A stretch of 64,000 bases of DNA from Bdellovibrionales bacterium (GTDB taxonomy: Bacteria > Bdellovibrionota > UBA1018), in the NCBI GenBank assembly GCA_016786465.1, contig JAEUWC010000025.1, positions 20,641-84,640 on the forward strand, read 5' to 3'. The notes under the pieces were generated by a model. It was not told where the DNA came from. It worked only from the letters and a program-made list of their open reading frames with translations, and searched no databases. Shown here piece by piece: positions 15,989 through 25,147 of this stretch. Both the position numbers and the translations under genes were made by a program. Positions within the stretch are counted from its first letter, which is position 1. Each line of letters begins with the position of its first letter.

Positions 15989-17195
15989 TCATGTGAATCG
16001 GATTGTCTTCTTGCTGCGAAAACCCAACGCGGTACTGATACGCCTTGTACTGGGAATAGCCGACGAAGATTCGTTCAAACCACCCTTTTTCATCCATGTT
16101 GAAAGACACCTGGACCATTCCATTGGTCGAATTTCTTCCGACTTCTCCCCAACCCCAACGGTAGAAAACGACGCCGGGTTCTAAGCGAAAAATCCCAAAA
16201 ACATTCAGCGAAACCAACCCCATCACTTCCATCGCAACAAAGGTCTTTCCCAGCGTACGACTTTTAAATGGGATGAATCCCAAGCCGGGCCTAAGGTGCA
16301 GAAAACTGAGCAAACGAAAGGTCGGCGTCCAGCTGACTTGCGGAGAAAATGCGGTTCCCCCGGAATCCTGAAAACTGTAGACGCCGTTGGCTTGGAAGAA
16401 TCCGGGCTGCCACCGGGGCGGTCTGTTTTCGTCCTGCCCGTCTTTCCCATCCACACCGGCCATGGACATCGAATTTTGCACGCCTGTATGCGTGTATGCG
16501 GCCTGAAGCATTTCTGGATCTTTGGCGATGAAGGTTTTGAAATCGGGCTGGGACGCTTGCATCACTTTGTCCAGCACGCGGCGATCAAAGGGCTTGGGCG
16601 GTTCGATCTTGGCTTGGTCTGCAGAAATCATCTGGTCTTTTTCGACACGGAATCCTTTTCCCGACATCAGTTCTTCGTCTGACTTAGCGACTTCGACGAC
16701 CCCTTCCAGGGTGTGAATTTCTGCGTTGGATGCCACGGCCGCCTGATTCATGGTGAAATCGGTTCCCCGAACCCCCATGACCACCGTGCGACTTCGAATG
16801 ATGAACCTAGGCGGGGTTTCAGATTCCGGTTTTCCCGTCTTTCGAATCAATCCCCGGACATATCCGGAATAAACTTTGTTGTACTGAACGTCGTCTTTGT
16901 TTTCTTGCACTTCGACTTCGGTTCCCCGTCCCACCAAAAGGCGCGATCCGTCGGGGTACTTGATTTTGGCCGAAGTCTTATTCCCGGTTTTGACTCGGTC
17001 GCCGATCTGAACCGGTGTCCCCTTTTTGCCCTGTAAAGCTTTCCCACTGGGTTGAAGGACGACGACAAACTCGTCTCCTTCAATGGATTCGATGATTGGC
17101 GTTGCGTCAGCTGACGCACGCGGAGTCGTTTGCGTTGTCGCGAAAGATTCCTGCACGCGAACCGCGAAAAATAGTAAAATTAGAAAGTGTCCCAT
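15960..17195 (-). CDS. FecR-domain secreted protein with C-terminal barrel-like region
   Basis: The protein has 411 residues from the ATG at 17195, which gives a compact signal peptide (MGHFLILLFFAV..., cleavage near SFA). An ORF extension to 17231 has no signal-like start. Residues of about 40-150 are a FecR domain: VQIGDRVKTGNKTSAKIKYPDGSRLLVGRGTEVEV, then VYSGYVRGLIRK and RTVVMGVRGTDFTM. A linker follows, and the last 150 residues look like aromatic-rich beta strands ending in VGIRF, as in an outer-membrane barrel. FecR domains without a sigma factor are common in surface or gliding loci as periplasmic interaction modules. Its start codon overlaps the start of the divergent HAMP gene by 9 bp, and its 3' end overlaps trmFO by 29 bp. 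Confidence 0.8.
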   Translation of the reverse strand: MGHFLILLFFAVRVQESFATTQTTPRASADATPIIESIEGDEFVVVLQPSGKALQGKKGTPVQIGDRVKTGNKTSAKIKYPDGSRLLVGRGTEVEVQENKDDVQYNKVYSGYVRGLIRKTGKPESETPPRFIIRSRTVVMGVRGTDFTMNQAAVASNAEIHTLEGVVEVAKSDEELMSGKGFRVEKDQMISADQAKIEPPKPFDRRVLDKVMQASQPDFKTFIAKDPEMLQAAYTHTGVQNSMSMAGVDGKDGQDENRPPRWQPGFFQANGVYSFQDSGGTAFSPQVSWTPTFRLLSFLHLRPGLGFIPFKSRTLGKTFVAMEVMGLVSLNVFGIFRLEPGVVFYRWGWGEVGRNSTNGMVQVSFNMDEKGWFERIFVGYSQYKAYQYRVGFSQQEDNPIHMIKAGVGIRF

Positions 17196-17771
17196 AAAAG
17201 AAAACTGATCCTCATCGATAAGCGGTTCCAACTGCGTTTCGCCTTCTACGTCAGTTCCTGGATTTTCGGCCTAAGTCTAGTGTACCCGCTCGTGATCCAA
17301 AAGCTACTGGACACCTTGGTCAGAATTTCAAGCCTGGACACCACCGGCGTTTCGTTTCAGCAAGCCACTGCAGCGCGTGAGACTTCGATCGCGGCATTGG
17401 TCCTTTTTCAGATCATTTATCTGGTGATCACGCTTTTCATTTCCATCTTCCTTTCGCACCGAATTGCTGGACCGTTGACCAAGCTGAAAAACGTCTTTAA
17501 GGATTTTTCAGAAGGGAAGCCCGTCGGAATGGTCCGGTTCAGAAAATCCGACCACTTTCACGACCTAGCCGATGATTTCAATCGAATCATCGAATCAGAA
17601 GTTCGCCGCAGAAAAGATTCACAACTTCTGTTGCGAAGGTCGATTGAATCCATTGAAAAAGCGATTCCTTATACTGAAGCCCAAGCACGAATCGCGCTGG
17701 AAAAATCGAAGGCGGACCTAGGCGAATTGCTGATGCATTTCAAAGAAAAAGAAACGGCGGGTGCCAAGTGA
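17187..17771 (+). CDS. two-helix membrane protein with HAMP domain
   Basis: The product has 194 residues. Two membrane helices (about 19-40 and 69-92) enclose a periplasmic loop of about 30 residues; a HAMP domain follows (SHRIAGPLTKLKNVFKDFSEGKP, then FHDLADDFNRII). The remaining residues are a charged, probably coiled-coil helix. There is no kinase, cyclase or methyl-accepting domain, so it is a stand-alone HAMP sensor or regulator. The start is GTG at 17187, the first start codon after an in-frame TAG at 17181. It therefore overlaps the start of the divergent FecR gene. The stop overlaps the GTG of the Slt gene (GTGA), so HAMP protein and transglycosylase are co-translated and may work together on the wall. 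Confidence 0.8.
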   Translation: MSHKRKLILIDKRFQLRFAFYVSSWIFGLSLVYPLVIQKLLDTLVRISSLDTTGVSFQQATAARETSIAALVLFQIIYLVITLFISIFLSHRIAGPLTKLKNVFKDFSEGKPVGMVRFRKSDHFHDLADDFNRIIESEVRRRKDSQLLLRRSIESIEKAIPYTEAQARIALEKSKADLGELLMHFKEKETAGAK

Positions 17772-19732
17772 TCAGTCAACCACTGACATGGGTCGCTTGG
17801 GCCTTTTTGACATTCGCACAGGTGTCCGCACAGGCCTACGCGCAGTCGCCCGTACCTTCGCAGTCGAACGCGCCCTCGCAATCGCCAAGCCCTTCGCAAC
17901 CCCCCGCGGCCGGCGGGCCGACGGCCACCCCTAGCGCAGCCCCCAAAGAAGCAGCGCTGAAAGATTCCGCGGGCGTTGAAGAAAAACCGCAGCCCATTGA
18001 AACGCTTCGACAGAAGGTTTCCAAAAAAGCGAAATCCAAAACCGCAAAGAAAATCGCATCGGCATTTCGTGCGTTGAAATCCAAGAATTTTTCCGAGGCA
18101 CGCGCACTGGCCAACGGACTGAAGAACGACGAACTTTTTTCAGACGCCTTTTATGGAATTCAGGCCATGAGCTACCGCAAGGAAGCCGAACATGGTTTGC
18201 AAAAAAAGCAGTACGATTCAGTGATCAAGAATTCAAAAAAGGCGATTGACCTGATTTTTGAAATTCAAAGCAAGCATCCGTATTCTTCCTACTTGAAAAA
18301 ATCGGCCGAAGACCTAGCCGACTGCGAACTGATGATCGGTGAATCGATGCTGGAACGAGGCGACCAACCCGGTGCCATGCTTCATTTTGAGCGCGCCTTT
18401 CAGCGCCTGGCGAATTCGAATCAGCTGGGAAACATTGCCCCGGAAACCATCGAAGCATACGGCAAAGGCTGCAGCAAAAAGTCGACGCTGCTTTGCGGTT
18501 CGTGGCTTCAGCGGTTTTCCACGATCAATTCCAAAGGATCCGAAGAATGGAAAGCCGTCGCGAAGTTTTTTCCTCAAATCGCGAATCGGGGAAAGCCTCC
18601 GAACACCGCGCGCTCGACCCAAACTTATAAAGGTCCAGACCTGGACCAGGTATCTTTCGAATCTGCGATGGCGCTGTACCAAGACGGAAAATACAGTTCC
18701 GCGATCAAGGCGTTCTACCGCTTCTTGGATGAATATCCCCGTTCCACCCACCGTTACCGCGCCAGATACTGGATGGCTCAAGGCCTAAGCCAAGACCAGC
18801 AACATGAAAAAGCCCAGCGCGCCTATGAAGACCTACTTCAAGATGCGCCGCTGACTTATTACGGACTTCTGGCTTCACTGGCTTCTGGAAAAAGCGCTGA
18901 ATCCTTGATTGCGGCCAACTTTCCAGACGCGATTTCAACCGATCCTTTTTTACTGCCCCAGGAAGTCTATCGCCTGCGTCGCGCCGAACGTCTGATTTCT
19001 GAAGGCGCTACCGCAATGGCCGAACAGGAACTTCGCGAATTTCGGTCGCGCGATCACCTTTCAAATTCATTTCTGATTTACCTAGCGACCTTGCACACCG
19101 AGGCCGGAAACCATTCAGGAGCATTTCAGATTTTGGGCGACCTGATTCAAAGGGGCGGCGGCGACTTGGTTTATAATTCATATGGCCTGCGCCTGATTTT
19201 TCCGACCGCCTTTTACGATGAAATTCAGAAAGCTTCCGCTGACCAGAAACTAGATCCGATCTTGGTCTTAAGCCTGATTAAACAGGAATCGGCTTTCCAA
19301 GTGGAAGCGGGTTCGACGGTCGGTGCGTCGGGTTTGATGCAGCTGATGCCGGCTACGGCGGTTGATACCGAACCCGGCGTTCGAAGAGTCGATCTTTTGG
19401 ACCCGACGGTGAATATCCGCGTGGGTACGAAGTACCTGAAAAAGATGCTGGATAAGTACAATGGCAACATTGTCTTCGCCCTGGCTTCTTACAATGCTGG
19501 GCCGGGGGCCCTGGACCGATGGCTACGGGACGGCAAGGCCAAGCGCGGGATGCTCGATTTTATCGAGTTGATTCCTTACAAAGAAACCCGGGAATACGTG
19601 GGGTCCATCATTAAGAACTACTATTGGTATTCCAAGCGAATCGTCGGGGAAGCCCCTAAGTCATTGACCTATTTCTGGAACATGGTGGGCCCACCTCAGC
19701 CGACCGCGGCTGTTGACGGCACAAGTCATTAA
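17768..19732 (+). CDS. Slt-type lytic transglycosylase
   Basis: The product has 654 residues. A signal peptide (cleavage near AYA) is followed by a Ser/Pro/Ala-rich linker (about 26-70), a helical superhelix of TPR-like units (about 85-490) and a C-terminal SLT domain. That domain has the catalytic E507 in LIKQESAF, then GASGLMQLMPATA, NIRVGTKYLKKML and ALASYNAGPGAL, and ends with the YKETREYVGSIIKNYYWY signature of Slt70. It cleaves the MurNAc-GlcNAc bond of peptidoglycan, forming 1,6-anhydro ends. The start is GTG, overlapping the HAMP gene. In a predator-like organism this could serve prey entry or growth, but general wall turnover is as likely. Confidence 0.92.
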   Translation: MISQPLTWVAWAFLTFAQVSAQAYAQSPVPSQSNAPSQSPSPSQPPAAGGPTATPSAAPKEAALKDSAGVEEKPQPIETLRQKVSKKAKSKTAKKIASAFRALKSKNFSEARALANGLKNDELFSDAFYGIQAMSYRKEAEHGLQKKQYDSVIKNSKKAIDLIFEIQSKHPYSSYLKKSAEDLADCELMIGESMLERGDQPGAMLHFERAFQRLANSNQLGNIAPETIEAYGKGCSKKSTLLCGSWLQRFSTINSKGSEEWKAVAKFFPQIANRGKPPNTARSTQTYKGPDLDQVSFESAMALYQDGKYSSAIKAFYRFLDEYPRSTHRYRARYWMAQGLSQDQQHEKAQRAYEDLLQDAPLTYYGLLASLASGKSAESLIAANFPDAISTDPFLLPQEVYRLRRAERLISEGATAMAEQELREFRSRDHLSNSFLIYLATLHTEAGNHSGAFQILGDLIQRGGGDLVYNSYGLRLIFPTAFYDEIQKASADQKLDPILVLSLIKQESAFQVEAGSTVGASGLMQLMPATAVDTEPGVRRVDLLDPTVNIRVGTKYLKKMLDKYNGNIVFALASYNAGPGALDRWLRDGKAKRGMLDFIELIPYKETREYVGSIIKNYYWYSKRIVGEAPKSLTYFWNMVGPPQPTAAVDGTSH

Positions 19733-19753
19733 ATGTAGTTTCGGCAACCAACC

Positions 19754-21307
19754 ATGCCGGAAAAGTTTGCCAAAAAAGCCGCGTCGAACCAGATGATGCT
19801 GGATCGACTTTTTGATCTGTCCCCGGACATGGTCGCGATCTTTGACGTCAATGGAAACTGGGTGCGTGTCAGCCGCGCCTGGGAAACCGTTCTGGGTTAC
19901 CCCAGCGAAGAACTACTTTCTCGCCCGATTGCCGAATACATTCACCCTGAAGACCGAGCCGCGACCCTTCGAGACGCGCCAGCAGAACTTCACGCCACCG
20001 GAAAGCTTAGCCCATACCGAAATCGGTACCTTCATAAAGATGGGTCTTACCGATGGCTGGAATGGACAGGTGCACTTTCAGAAGCAGACGGGCAGCTATT
20101 TCTTTTTGCACGTGACGTCACCCAAGCTGTTGATGCGCAGACGTTAGCCGAAAAAACGCAGAACCTGACTAAGGCTGGCGGTTGGACGTTTGATATTCCG
20201 TCGGGAAAAGTGACTTGGACCAAACAGGTTTATGACATCCACCAGGTGGATCCAGCCACATTTGTTCCGACACCAGAAACGGTCCGACGATTTTTTGATT
20301 TGGAATCCTTAAAGAAAATGGACGACGGAATCCGGGCCGCAGCTGAAAGTGGAACGGTCTATGACGAAGTCCTTTTAAGCCGCACGGCCAAGGGTGAAAA
20401 TCGCTGGGTTCGAGTCATCGCGGAATGCGTCTATTTGAACGGAAAACCCGTCCGAATTTTTGGAACCACGCAGGACATCGATGAAAGACGCAAAACCGAA
20501 GATCGATTGAATCAGTATCAAAAGCTGGAAAGCATCGGGCGTCTAGCGGGCGGTATCGCGCACGACTTCAATAATATTTTGGCGGTCATCGCAGGACACG
20601 CAGCGATGCTTTCGCTGGAAATGAAGGGCGATCCCCGGGCTGAAAAAATCGATAAGATCATGAATTCGATTGACCGGGCTTCGGGTCTGACTCACCAGCT
20701 TTTGGCTTATAGTCGCCAGCAAGCCATTCGCCCAAAGCCCATGGATCTTGCTGAAGCCGTACGCGAAAGTGGCGAACTGATGACCCGCTTGATTGGTGGG
20801 AACGTTCAGGTGGAAGTCGTGACCCCAGAAATACCCGCCGTGGTTTTGGGTGATCCAAGCCAGATTACTCAGATCCTGTTGAATCTTGGGATCAACGCCC
20901 GTGATGCACTTCGAACGGATGACGATCGGATTTCCGGCCGAATTCGATTTGTATTGCAAGAAACTTCGGTACAGGCGCAGTGCCCCTGGAATGATCGCGG
21001 ACTGTCGGCCGGAAATTACTGGCACCTTTCAGTGATCGACAACGGTTGCGGAATGGATCCGGCGACTTCACGCCAAGCCTTCGAACCTTTTTTCACCACC
21101 AAGGAATTCGGAAAAGGAACGGGCCTAGGATTGGCAACGGTTTACGGAATCGTTCAACAGCTTCGCGGTCACATTCAGATCGATACTGAATTGATGCAAG
21201 GAACGACGATCCACGTCTTCTTTCCCAAGCTGGAAAGACTAGACGTTAAAGCGAAAGTGCATGATGTCCCCGTCGCGGACGACATATTCCTTGCCTTCCA
21301 GCCGTAA
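19754..21307 (+). CDS. PAS-PAS sensor histidine kinase (soluble)
   Basis: The product has 517 residues and no membrane segment. Domains: PAS 1 (about 15-125, with the PAC-type LHKDGSYRWLEWTG), a second PAS (about 135-250), a HisKA dimerisation helix with H270 in GGIAHDFNNIL, and an HATPase domain with N-box NLGINARDAL, G1 VIDNGCGMD, F-box FEPFFTTK and G2 GKGTGLGLATVYGIV. This is the class often fused to a receiver domain. Here it stops right after the ATPase, and its last 23 codons are antisense to the 3' end of ychF (69-bp overlap). The tail after FFPKLE is therefore probably extra and may be the trace of a lost receiver domain. No response regulator is adjacent. Confidence 0.93.
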   Translation: MPEKFAKKAASNQMMLDRLFDLSPDMVAIFDVNGNWVRVSRAWETVLGYPSEELLSRPIAEYIHPEDRAATLRDAPAELHATGKLSPYRNRYLHKDGSYRWLEWTGALSEADGQLFLFARDVTQAVDAQTLAEKTQNLTKAGGWTFDIPSGKVTWTKQVYDIHQVDPATFVPTPETVRRFFDLESLKKMDDGIRAAAESGTVYDEVLLSRTAKGENRWVRVIAECVYLNGKPVRIFGTTQDIDERRKTEDRLNQYQKLESIGRLAGGIAHDFNNILAVIAGHAAMLSLEMKGDPRAEKIDKIMNSIDRASGLTHQLLAYSRQQAIRPKPMDLAEAVRESGELMTRLIGGNVQVEVVTPEIPAVVLGDPSQITQILLNLGINARDALRTDDDRISGRIRFVLQETSVQAQCPWNDRGLSAGNYWHLSVIDNGCGMDPATSRQAFEPFFTTKEFGKGTGLGLATVYGIVQQLRGHIQIDTELMQGTTIHVFFPKLERLDVKAKVHDVPVADDIFLAFQP

Positions 21308-22339
21308 AGCGCCAGCATCGCGGATTCCCGCTTCGCTTTTTAGCTTCATCAGATCGTCGTAATGGAAGACTTCAGCTTTAATGAATCCTTTTTCAAAATC
21401 CGTGTGAATCACGCCTGCCGCCTGGGGCGCCTTCCAACCTTTGTGGAAAGTCCATGCGCGAACTTCGACTTGGCCTGCGGTGAAATAGGTCTGTAATCCC
21501 AAAAGCGCGTAACCGGCGCGGATGACTCGATTCAAGCCCGGTTCTTCCATTCCCATTTCTTTCAGGAATGCGACCTTTTCGGCTTCGTCCAGTTCGGCGA
21601 TTTCGGATTCGATCTTTCCGCAAATTTGAATGACCGGAGCGCCTTCTTTCTTGGCGTGTTCCATCACTTTTTTCACGTATTCGTTGGGTTCGGGATTTCC
21701 GATGTCTTTGTCGTCGACGTTAGCGACGTACATGACTTTCTTGGCAGTGATCAGATGGAAGTCGTGGATCAGGGCCATTTCGTCATCGCTTAAGCCCAAT
21801 GCGCGAACAGGTTTACCGGCTTCAAGCCCCGCTTTCACAGGTTCCAAGACACCAAACTGTGCGGCCGCTTTTTTATCGCCTTGCTTGGCACGCTTGGCGG
21901 TGTCTGAAAATTTCTTGGTGACTGCTTCCAAATCCGCCAGCATCAGTTCGATGTCGATGACGTTGATGTCGCGGATCGGGTCGACAGAACCATCGACGTG
22001 GATGACGTTGGGATCCGAAAAACAACGGACGACATGAGCAATCGCGTTCGTTTCACGGATGTGGCCCAAGAACTGGTTGCCCAGTCCTTCGCCTTTGGAT
22101 GCCCCCTTGACCAGACCTGCGATATCCACAAAGGTCATGGTCGCTGGGATCAGGCGATCCGTTGGGATGTACTTTTGGATATCGTGAAGCCGTGGATCCG
22201 GCACTTTCACGATGCCCGTATTCGGTTCAATCGTACAAAAAGGATAGTTGGCGGCTTCCGCCTTGGCGGATGTCAGCGCATTGAAAATAGTCGACTTGCC
22301 CACGTTCGGTAGGCCCACGATTCCACATTGAAAACCCAT
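21239..22339 (-). CDS. ychF: ribosome-associated GTPase/ATPase YchF
   Basis: The product has 366 residues, the standard length. The N-terminus is the P-loop GIVGLPNVGKST, followed by the Obg-family PFCTIEPN, VDIAGLVKGASKGEGLGNQFL (G3), the NKxE-type region replaced by YVANVDD, and the C-terminal TGS domain (RAWTFHKGWKAPQAAGVIHTDFEKGFI). YchF prefers ATP over GTP and binds ribosomes and stress proteins. Its 3' end overlaps the convergent histidine kinase by 69 bp. The neighbour upstream on the same strand is unrelated. Confidence 0.97.
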   Translation of the reverse strand: MGFQCGIVGLPNVGKSTIFNALTSAKAEAANYPFCTIEPNTGIVKVPDPRLHDIQKYIPTDRLIPATMTFVDIAGLVKGASKGEGLGNQFLGHIRETNAIAHVVRCFSDPNVIHVDGSVDPIRDINVIDIELMLADLEAVTKKFSDTAKRAKQGDKKAAAQFGVLEPVKAGLEAGKPVRALGLSDDEMALIHDFHLITAKKVMYVANVDDKDIGNPEPNEYVKKVMEHAKKEGAPVIQICGKIESEIAELDEAEKVAFLKEMGMEEPGLNRVIRAGYALLGLQTYFTAGQVEVRAWTFHKGWKAPQAAGVIHTDFEKGFIKAEVFHYDDLMKLKSEAGIRDAGALRLEGKEYVVRDGDIMHFRFNV

Positions 22340-22372
22340 GGGCCGTGCTTATCGCAGGGGCTAGCCCGGGGA

Positions 22373-24451
22373 CTAGGGTTTTCTTCTGGATTTTCCTCGT
22401 AATGGGATCTTCACAGTGCCCTGGAAAAAGCCATTTCCAGAACCCACGCCCTGAACACCGGCGCCTGCTTCAATACCCTTGGGGGTTTTGACCCGAACGC
22501 CCGCCTTGCCGCCCGTAGGGCCGTAAAACAGGCTGTGTTGGGTCTGGTATCCGGGAAGCTCAGTGGTGCCGGCCCCCACGAAAAACAAAATATCCACGTC
22601 TTTGGGACCCTTGATTTCAAGCCCGGTTGCCGCATCCACCCTTTGGCCCACGTTGCTACCTGTATAGCTGGCCTGCGTCACCGATGTCACCTGGTCAGAA
22701 ATGGGTTTACGCAAAGTTCCGTCGACCTGGATTTGATTCAGATGAAAGTACAAATCCCCGAAGGCCTGAAAAAGGGATTCGCCGCTGATCTTTTTCAAGT
22801 CGCCCGCGATATCGCCCCAGTTCTTAGGGCCCAAGGCGTGAACCACACGAACATTGCCTTCGATTTCGGCAGGCCGACTGCCTTTCCCTTTAGCCCTGAC
22901 TTCAGCGCGATTTTCCAATAAAAGATTCGTGTCATAAGGCAAGGCATCCAGGGTGCCAGCCCCACCCGGTTGGGTCATCGCGGCGGCGGTGAAGTGCGCG
23001 CCGGATGCGATCTTCACTTGGAAGCGAGGGTTCACGTAACGAAACAGGGTCTTTTCAAAGCCGGCTTTCAGGTGAATCTGAAAATTATTTTCGTCGATCC
23101 CCTGAAAGTTCTGAGACGCGGTCCCGATGCCCACGTAAAATTTTCTTCGAACGTCTTCGTTTTTAAATCGCAGGACCGCCACCAGGACGTTTGAACCGCT
23201 CAGCTGTGCGGTACCCGCTGAAACCCCGAAAGACTTTGTCCCGGATTCTTCCAATCCCCAGACCTTCTGAGCTTCGGCGCGAACCACGGTTGGAATTGCA
23301 GTCATACCCAAAGTCGGAATCCCGGTATCAAAAAATTGGTTCATCGCTTGGTTCAGTTGGGTGTCAATGACCGAGATTTCCTGAAGGCGCCCATCGATCA
23401 CCTTCCCAACCCGCGAATGGGACCCTTCGCGGGTTGGGTTCAAAAGAAGCTGTCCCTTCATCGTGTACTGGTTTGAATAATCGATGATGTGATTGGACTT
23501 CCCATCTGAAATCAGAACCGCGACATGGGTGGCGCGGGTAAAGGTCAAAACATCGCGATTCGGAAAAACTTTCGACCCCAAATAGGCCACTTGTTCGGCG
23601 ATGTCGCTGCACATTCCAGCTTGAAGGTAATCCATCTTTGCAGCCGCAGTCAGGATCCCATTCAACGTCAGGTCGCCGTCGGGCACTGAAACGCCCTTGG
23701 GATTGTTTCTGGCGTTGTCTTCCATCGGATTTCGCGCGGGATTGTAAACGGATTCCAAGCGATCGCTGAAAAGGTTTAAGAAAAGCAGCTTTTCTTCGTC
23801 CGTTCGTGAAGCTTCGATGATCATCGCAGCCAAAGCGTCTCGGATCTGGGTTTCCGGCATCGTCGGATTCAGTGCGACTGCTTGGATCGCCGCTTCGATC
23901 AAATAAGGGCGAAGGGCGTCGGGCGATGTTTTCAACGCCGCGTTTTCGGTAAATGTCGAAGTGACCCAATTTTTCAAAGAATCATAGGTCAACGTCAGAC
24001 CCGTCGGAACTTTCTGCTTCAGACGATTTCCTGCACCCGAAAGCTTGTAATCATTTCTTCCCTTGTATTCGACTTCCGCGCTTCCCGGGTTTCCGGTTTC
24101 TGCAATCAGAAGCACATCGGTGCGATAGGTTTTGTGTCCATCCCGGCGCGCTTCTTTACGGGCTTCTTTGTCTTTCTTTTTCTGCTCGCGCCGGGCATCT
24201 CGACGGGCCTTTTTCTCGGTTTGCTTCTTAAGCTTTTCAAGCGCCTTGTGCGCGGCCTTTTCTGCAGGATCGGCGTTTTGATCGTCGCTTGCCATCAGCG
24301 CTTCCAGGTACACGCCCGAAAGACCCTGGCCGTCGGGGGATTCTACAAATTCTTCGACCACGGATTCGGCGGTGGCCGCATCCAGTTCAAAGGCGTGCGC
24401 TTCGGCGATCCACGCCATACCCCCGATCAGAATTCCAAGAATCCGTACCAT
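22373..24451 (-). CDS. secreted transglutaminase-like protein with C-terminal barrel-like domain
   Basis: The protein has 692 residues with a signal peptide (MVRILGILIGGMAWIAEAHA). A very charged Lys/Arg/Glu coiled-coil stretch (about 65-105) follows. The next domain (about 150-330) shows a transglutaminase-like triad: C281 in GMCSDIAEQ, H309 in ATHVAVLI and D324 in HIIDYSN, spaced as in bacterial members. Residues of about 400-692 are beta-rich with many Gly and aromatic positions, like an outer-membrane barrel or strand-rich domain, and end in a basic tail. It may act on envelope or surface proteins as a protease, amidase or cross-linker. A structural role with a decayed enzyme fold is also possible. 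It is divergent from pth with a 98-bp spacer. Confidence 0.6.
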   Translation of the reverse strand: MVRILGILIGGMAWIAEAHAFELDAATAESVVEEFVESPDGQGLSGVYLEALMASDDQNADPAEKAAHKALEKLKKQTEKKARRDARREQKKKDKEARKEARRDGHKTYRTDVLLIAETGNPGSAEVEYKGRNDYKLSGAGNRLKQKVPTGLTLTYDSLKNWVTSTFTENAALKTSPDALRPYLIEAAIQAVALNPTMPETQIRDALAAMIIEASRTDEEKLLFLNLFSDRLESVYNPARNPMEDNARNNPKGVSVPDGDLTLNGILTAAAKMDYLQAGMCSDIAEQVAYLGSKVFPNRDVLTFTRATHVAVLISDGKSNHIIDYSNQYTMKGQLLLNPTREGSHSRVGKVIDGRLQEISVIDTQLNQAMNQFFDTGIPTLGMTAIPTVVRAEAQKVWGLEESGTKSFGVSAGTAQLSGSNVLVAVLRFKNEDVRRKFYVGIGTASQNFQGIDENNFQIHLKAGFEKTLFRYVNPRFQVKIASGAHFTAAAMTQPGGAGTLDALPYDTNLLLENRAEVRAKGKGSRPAEIEGNVRVVHALGPKNWGDIAGDLKKISGESLFQAFGDLYFHLNQIQVDGTLRKPISDQVTSVTQASYTGSNVGQRVDAATGLEIKGPKDVDILFFVGAGTTELPGYQTQHSLFYGPTGGKAGVRVKTPKGIEAGAGVQGVGSGNGFFQGTVKIPLRGKSRRKP

Positions 24452-24549
24452 CCCTTTCTTTTCGGCAACTTCGCTTGAATCCTACATGAAACCTGAATGA
24501 TTTTATGCGCCGCGTCTATCGCGGGCTAGGCTAAGATCGCTCCCATCCT

Positions 24550-25134
24550 ATGAAATTGATCGTCGGCCTAGGAAATCCAGGTCAAAAATACGAAACCACC
24601 CGGCATAACGTGGGTTTTTTGATCATCGACCAGCTGGTGGATGAATGGAAAGCGACCGGCCCCACCACCAAAAATCAAGCCGAAGTCTGGTCAGCGACGA
24701 TCGCAGGTGAAAAGGCGCTTTTGATCAAGCCGCAAACTTTCATGAATCTTTCGGGTCGAAGCGTGGGTCCGTTTTTCCAATTTCATAAATGTGAACCAGG
24801 CGACTTGATCGTGATTTACGACGAACTGGATTTGAAGCCTTCCAGTTACCGTTTGAAAACCGGTGGCGGCACCGGCGGTCACAACGGATTGAAATCCATC
24901 GACGAAGCCCTGGGTTCGGCCAACAACGGGTATCACCGAATCCGCATGGGCATCGGACACCCGCGGGCGCTGAATCTGAAAATGGAACCTGCCGATTATG
25001 TTCTGGGGCGATTCAGCGATGATGAATTGGCGGGTGTTGCGCAGAACGCACTGGATGTGCGCAAAGCCATCGAACTGATCGTCGCAGGCGATATGAAACA
25101 AGCGATGAATCTGTACAACCGCGCAAAGGATTGA
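24550..25134 (+). CDS. pth: peptidyl-tRNA hydrolase
   Basis: The product has 194 residues. It opens with LIVGLGNPGQKYETTRHNVGF, containing the catalytic His of NVGF's neighbourhood, and shows LIKPQTFMNLSGRSV and KTGGGTGGHNGLKSI, all diagnostic of Pth. It releases peptides from stalled peptidyl-tRNAs in the cytoplasm and is essential. Often it follows rplY or prs; here prs lies about 3.5 kb away on the other strand. The cheR gene follows after 13 bp and is likely co-transcribed. Confidence 0.97.
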   Translation: MKLIVGLGNPGQKYETTRHNVGFLIIDQLVDEWKATGPTTKNQAEVWSATIAGEKALLIKPQTFMNLSGRSVGPFFQFHKCEPGDLIVIYDELDLKPSSYRLKTGGGTGGHNGLKSIDEALGSANNGYHRIRMGIGHPRALNLKMEPADYVLGRFSDDELAGVAQNALDVRKAIELIVAGDMKQAMNLYNRAKD

Positions 25135-25147
25135 AACGCGCACTTCG

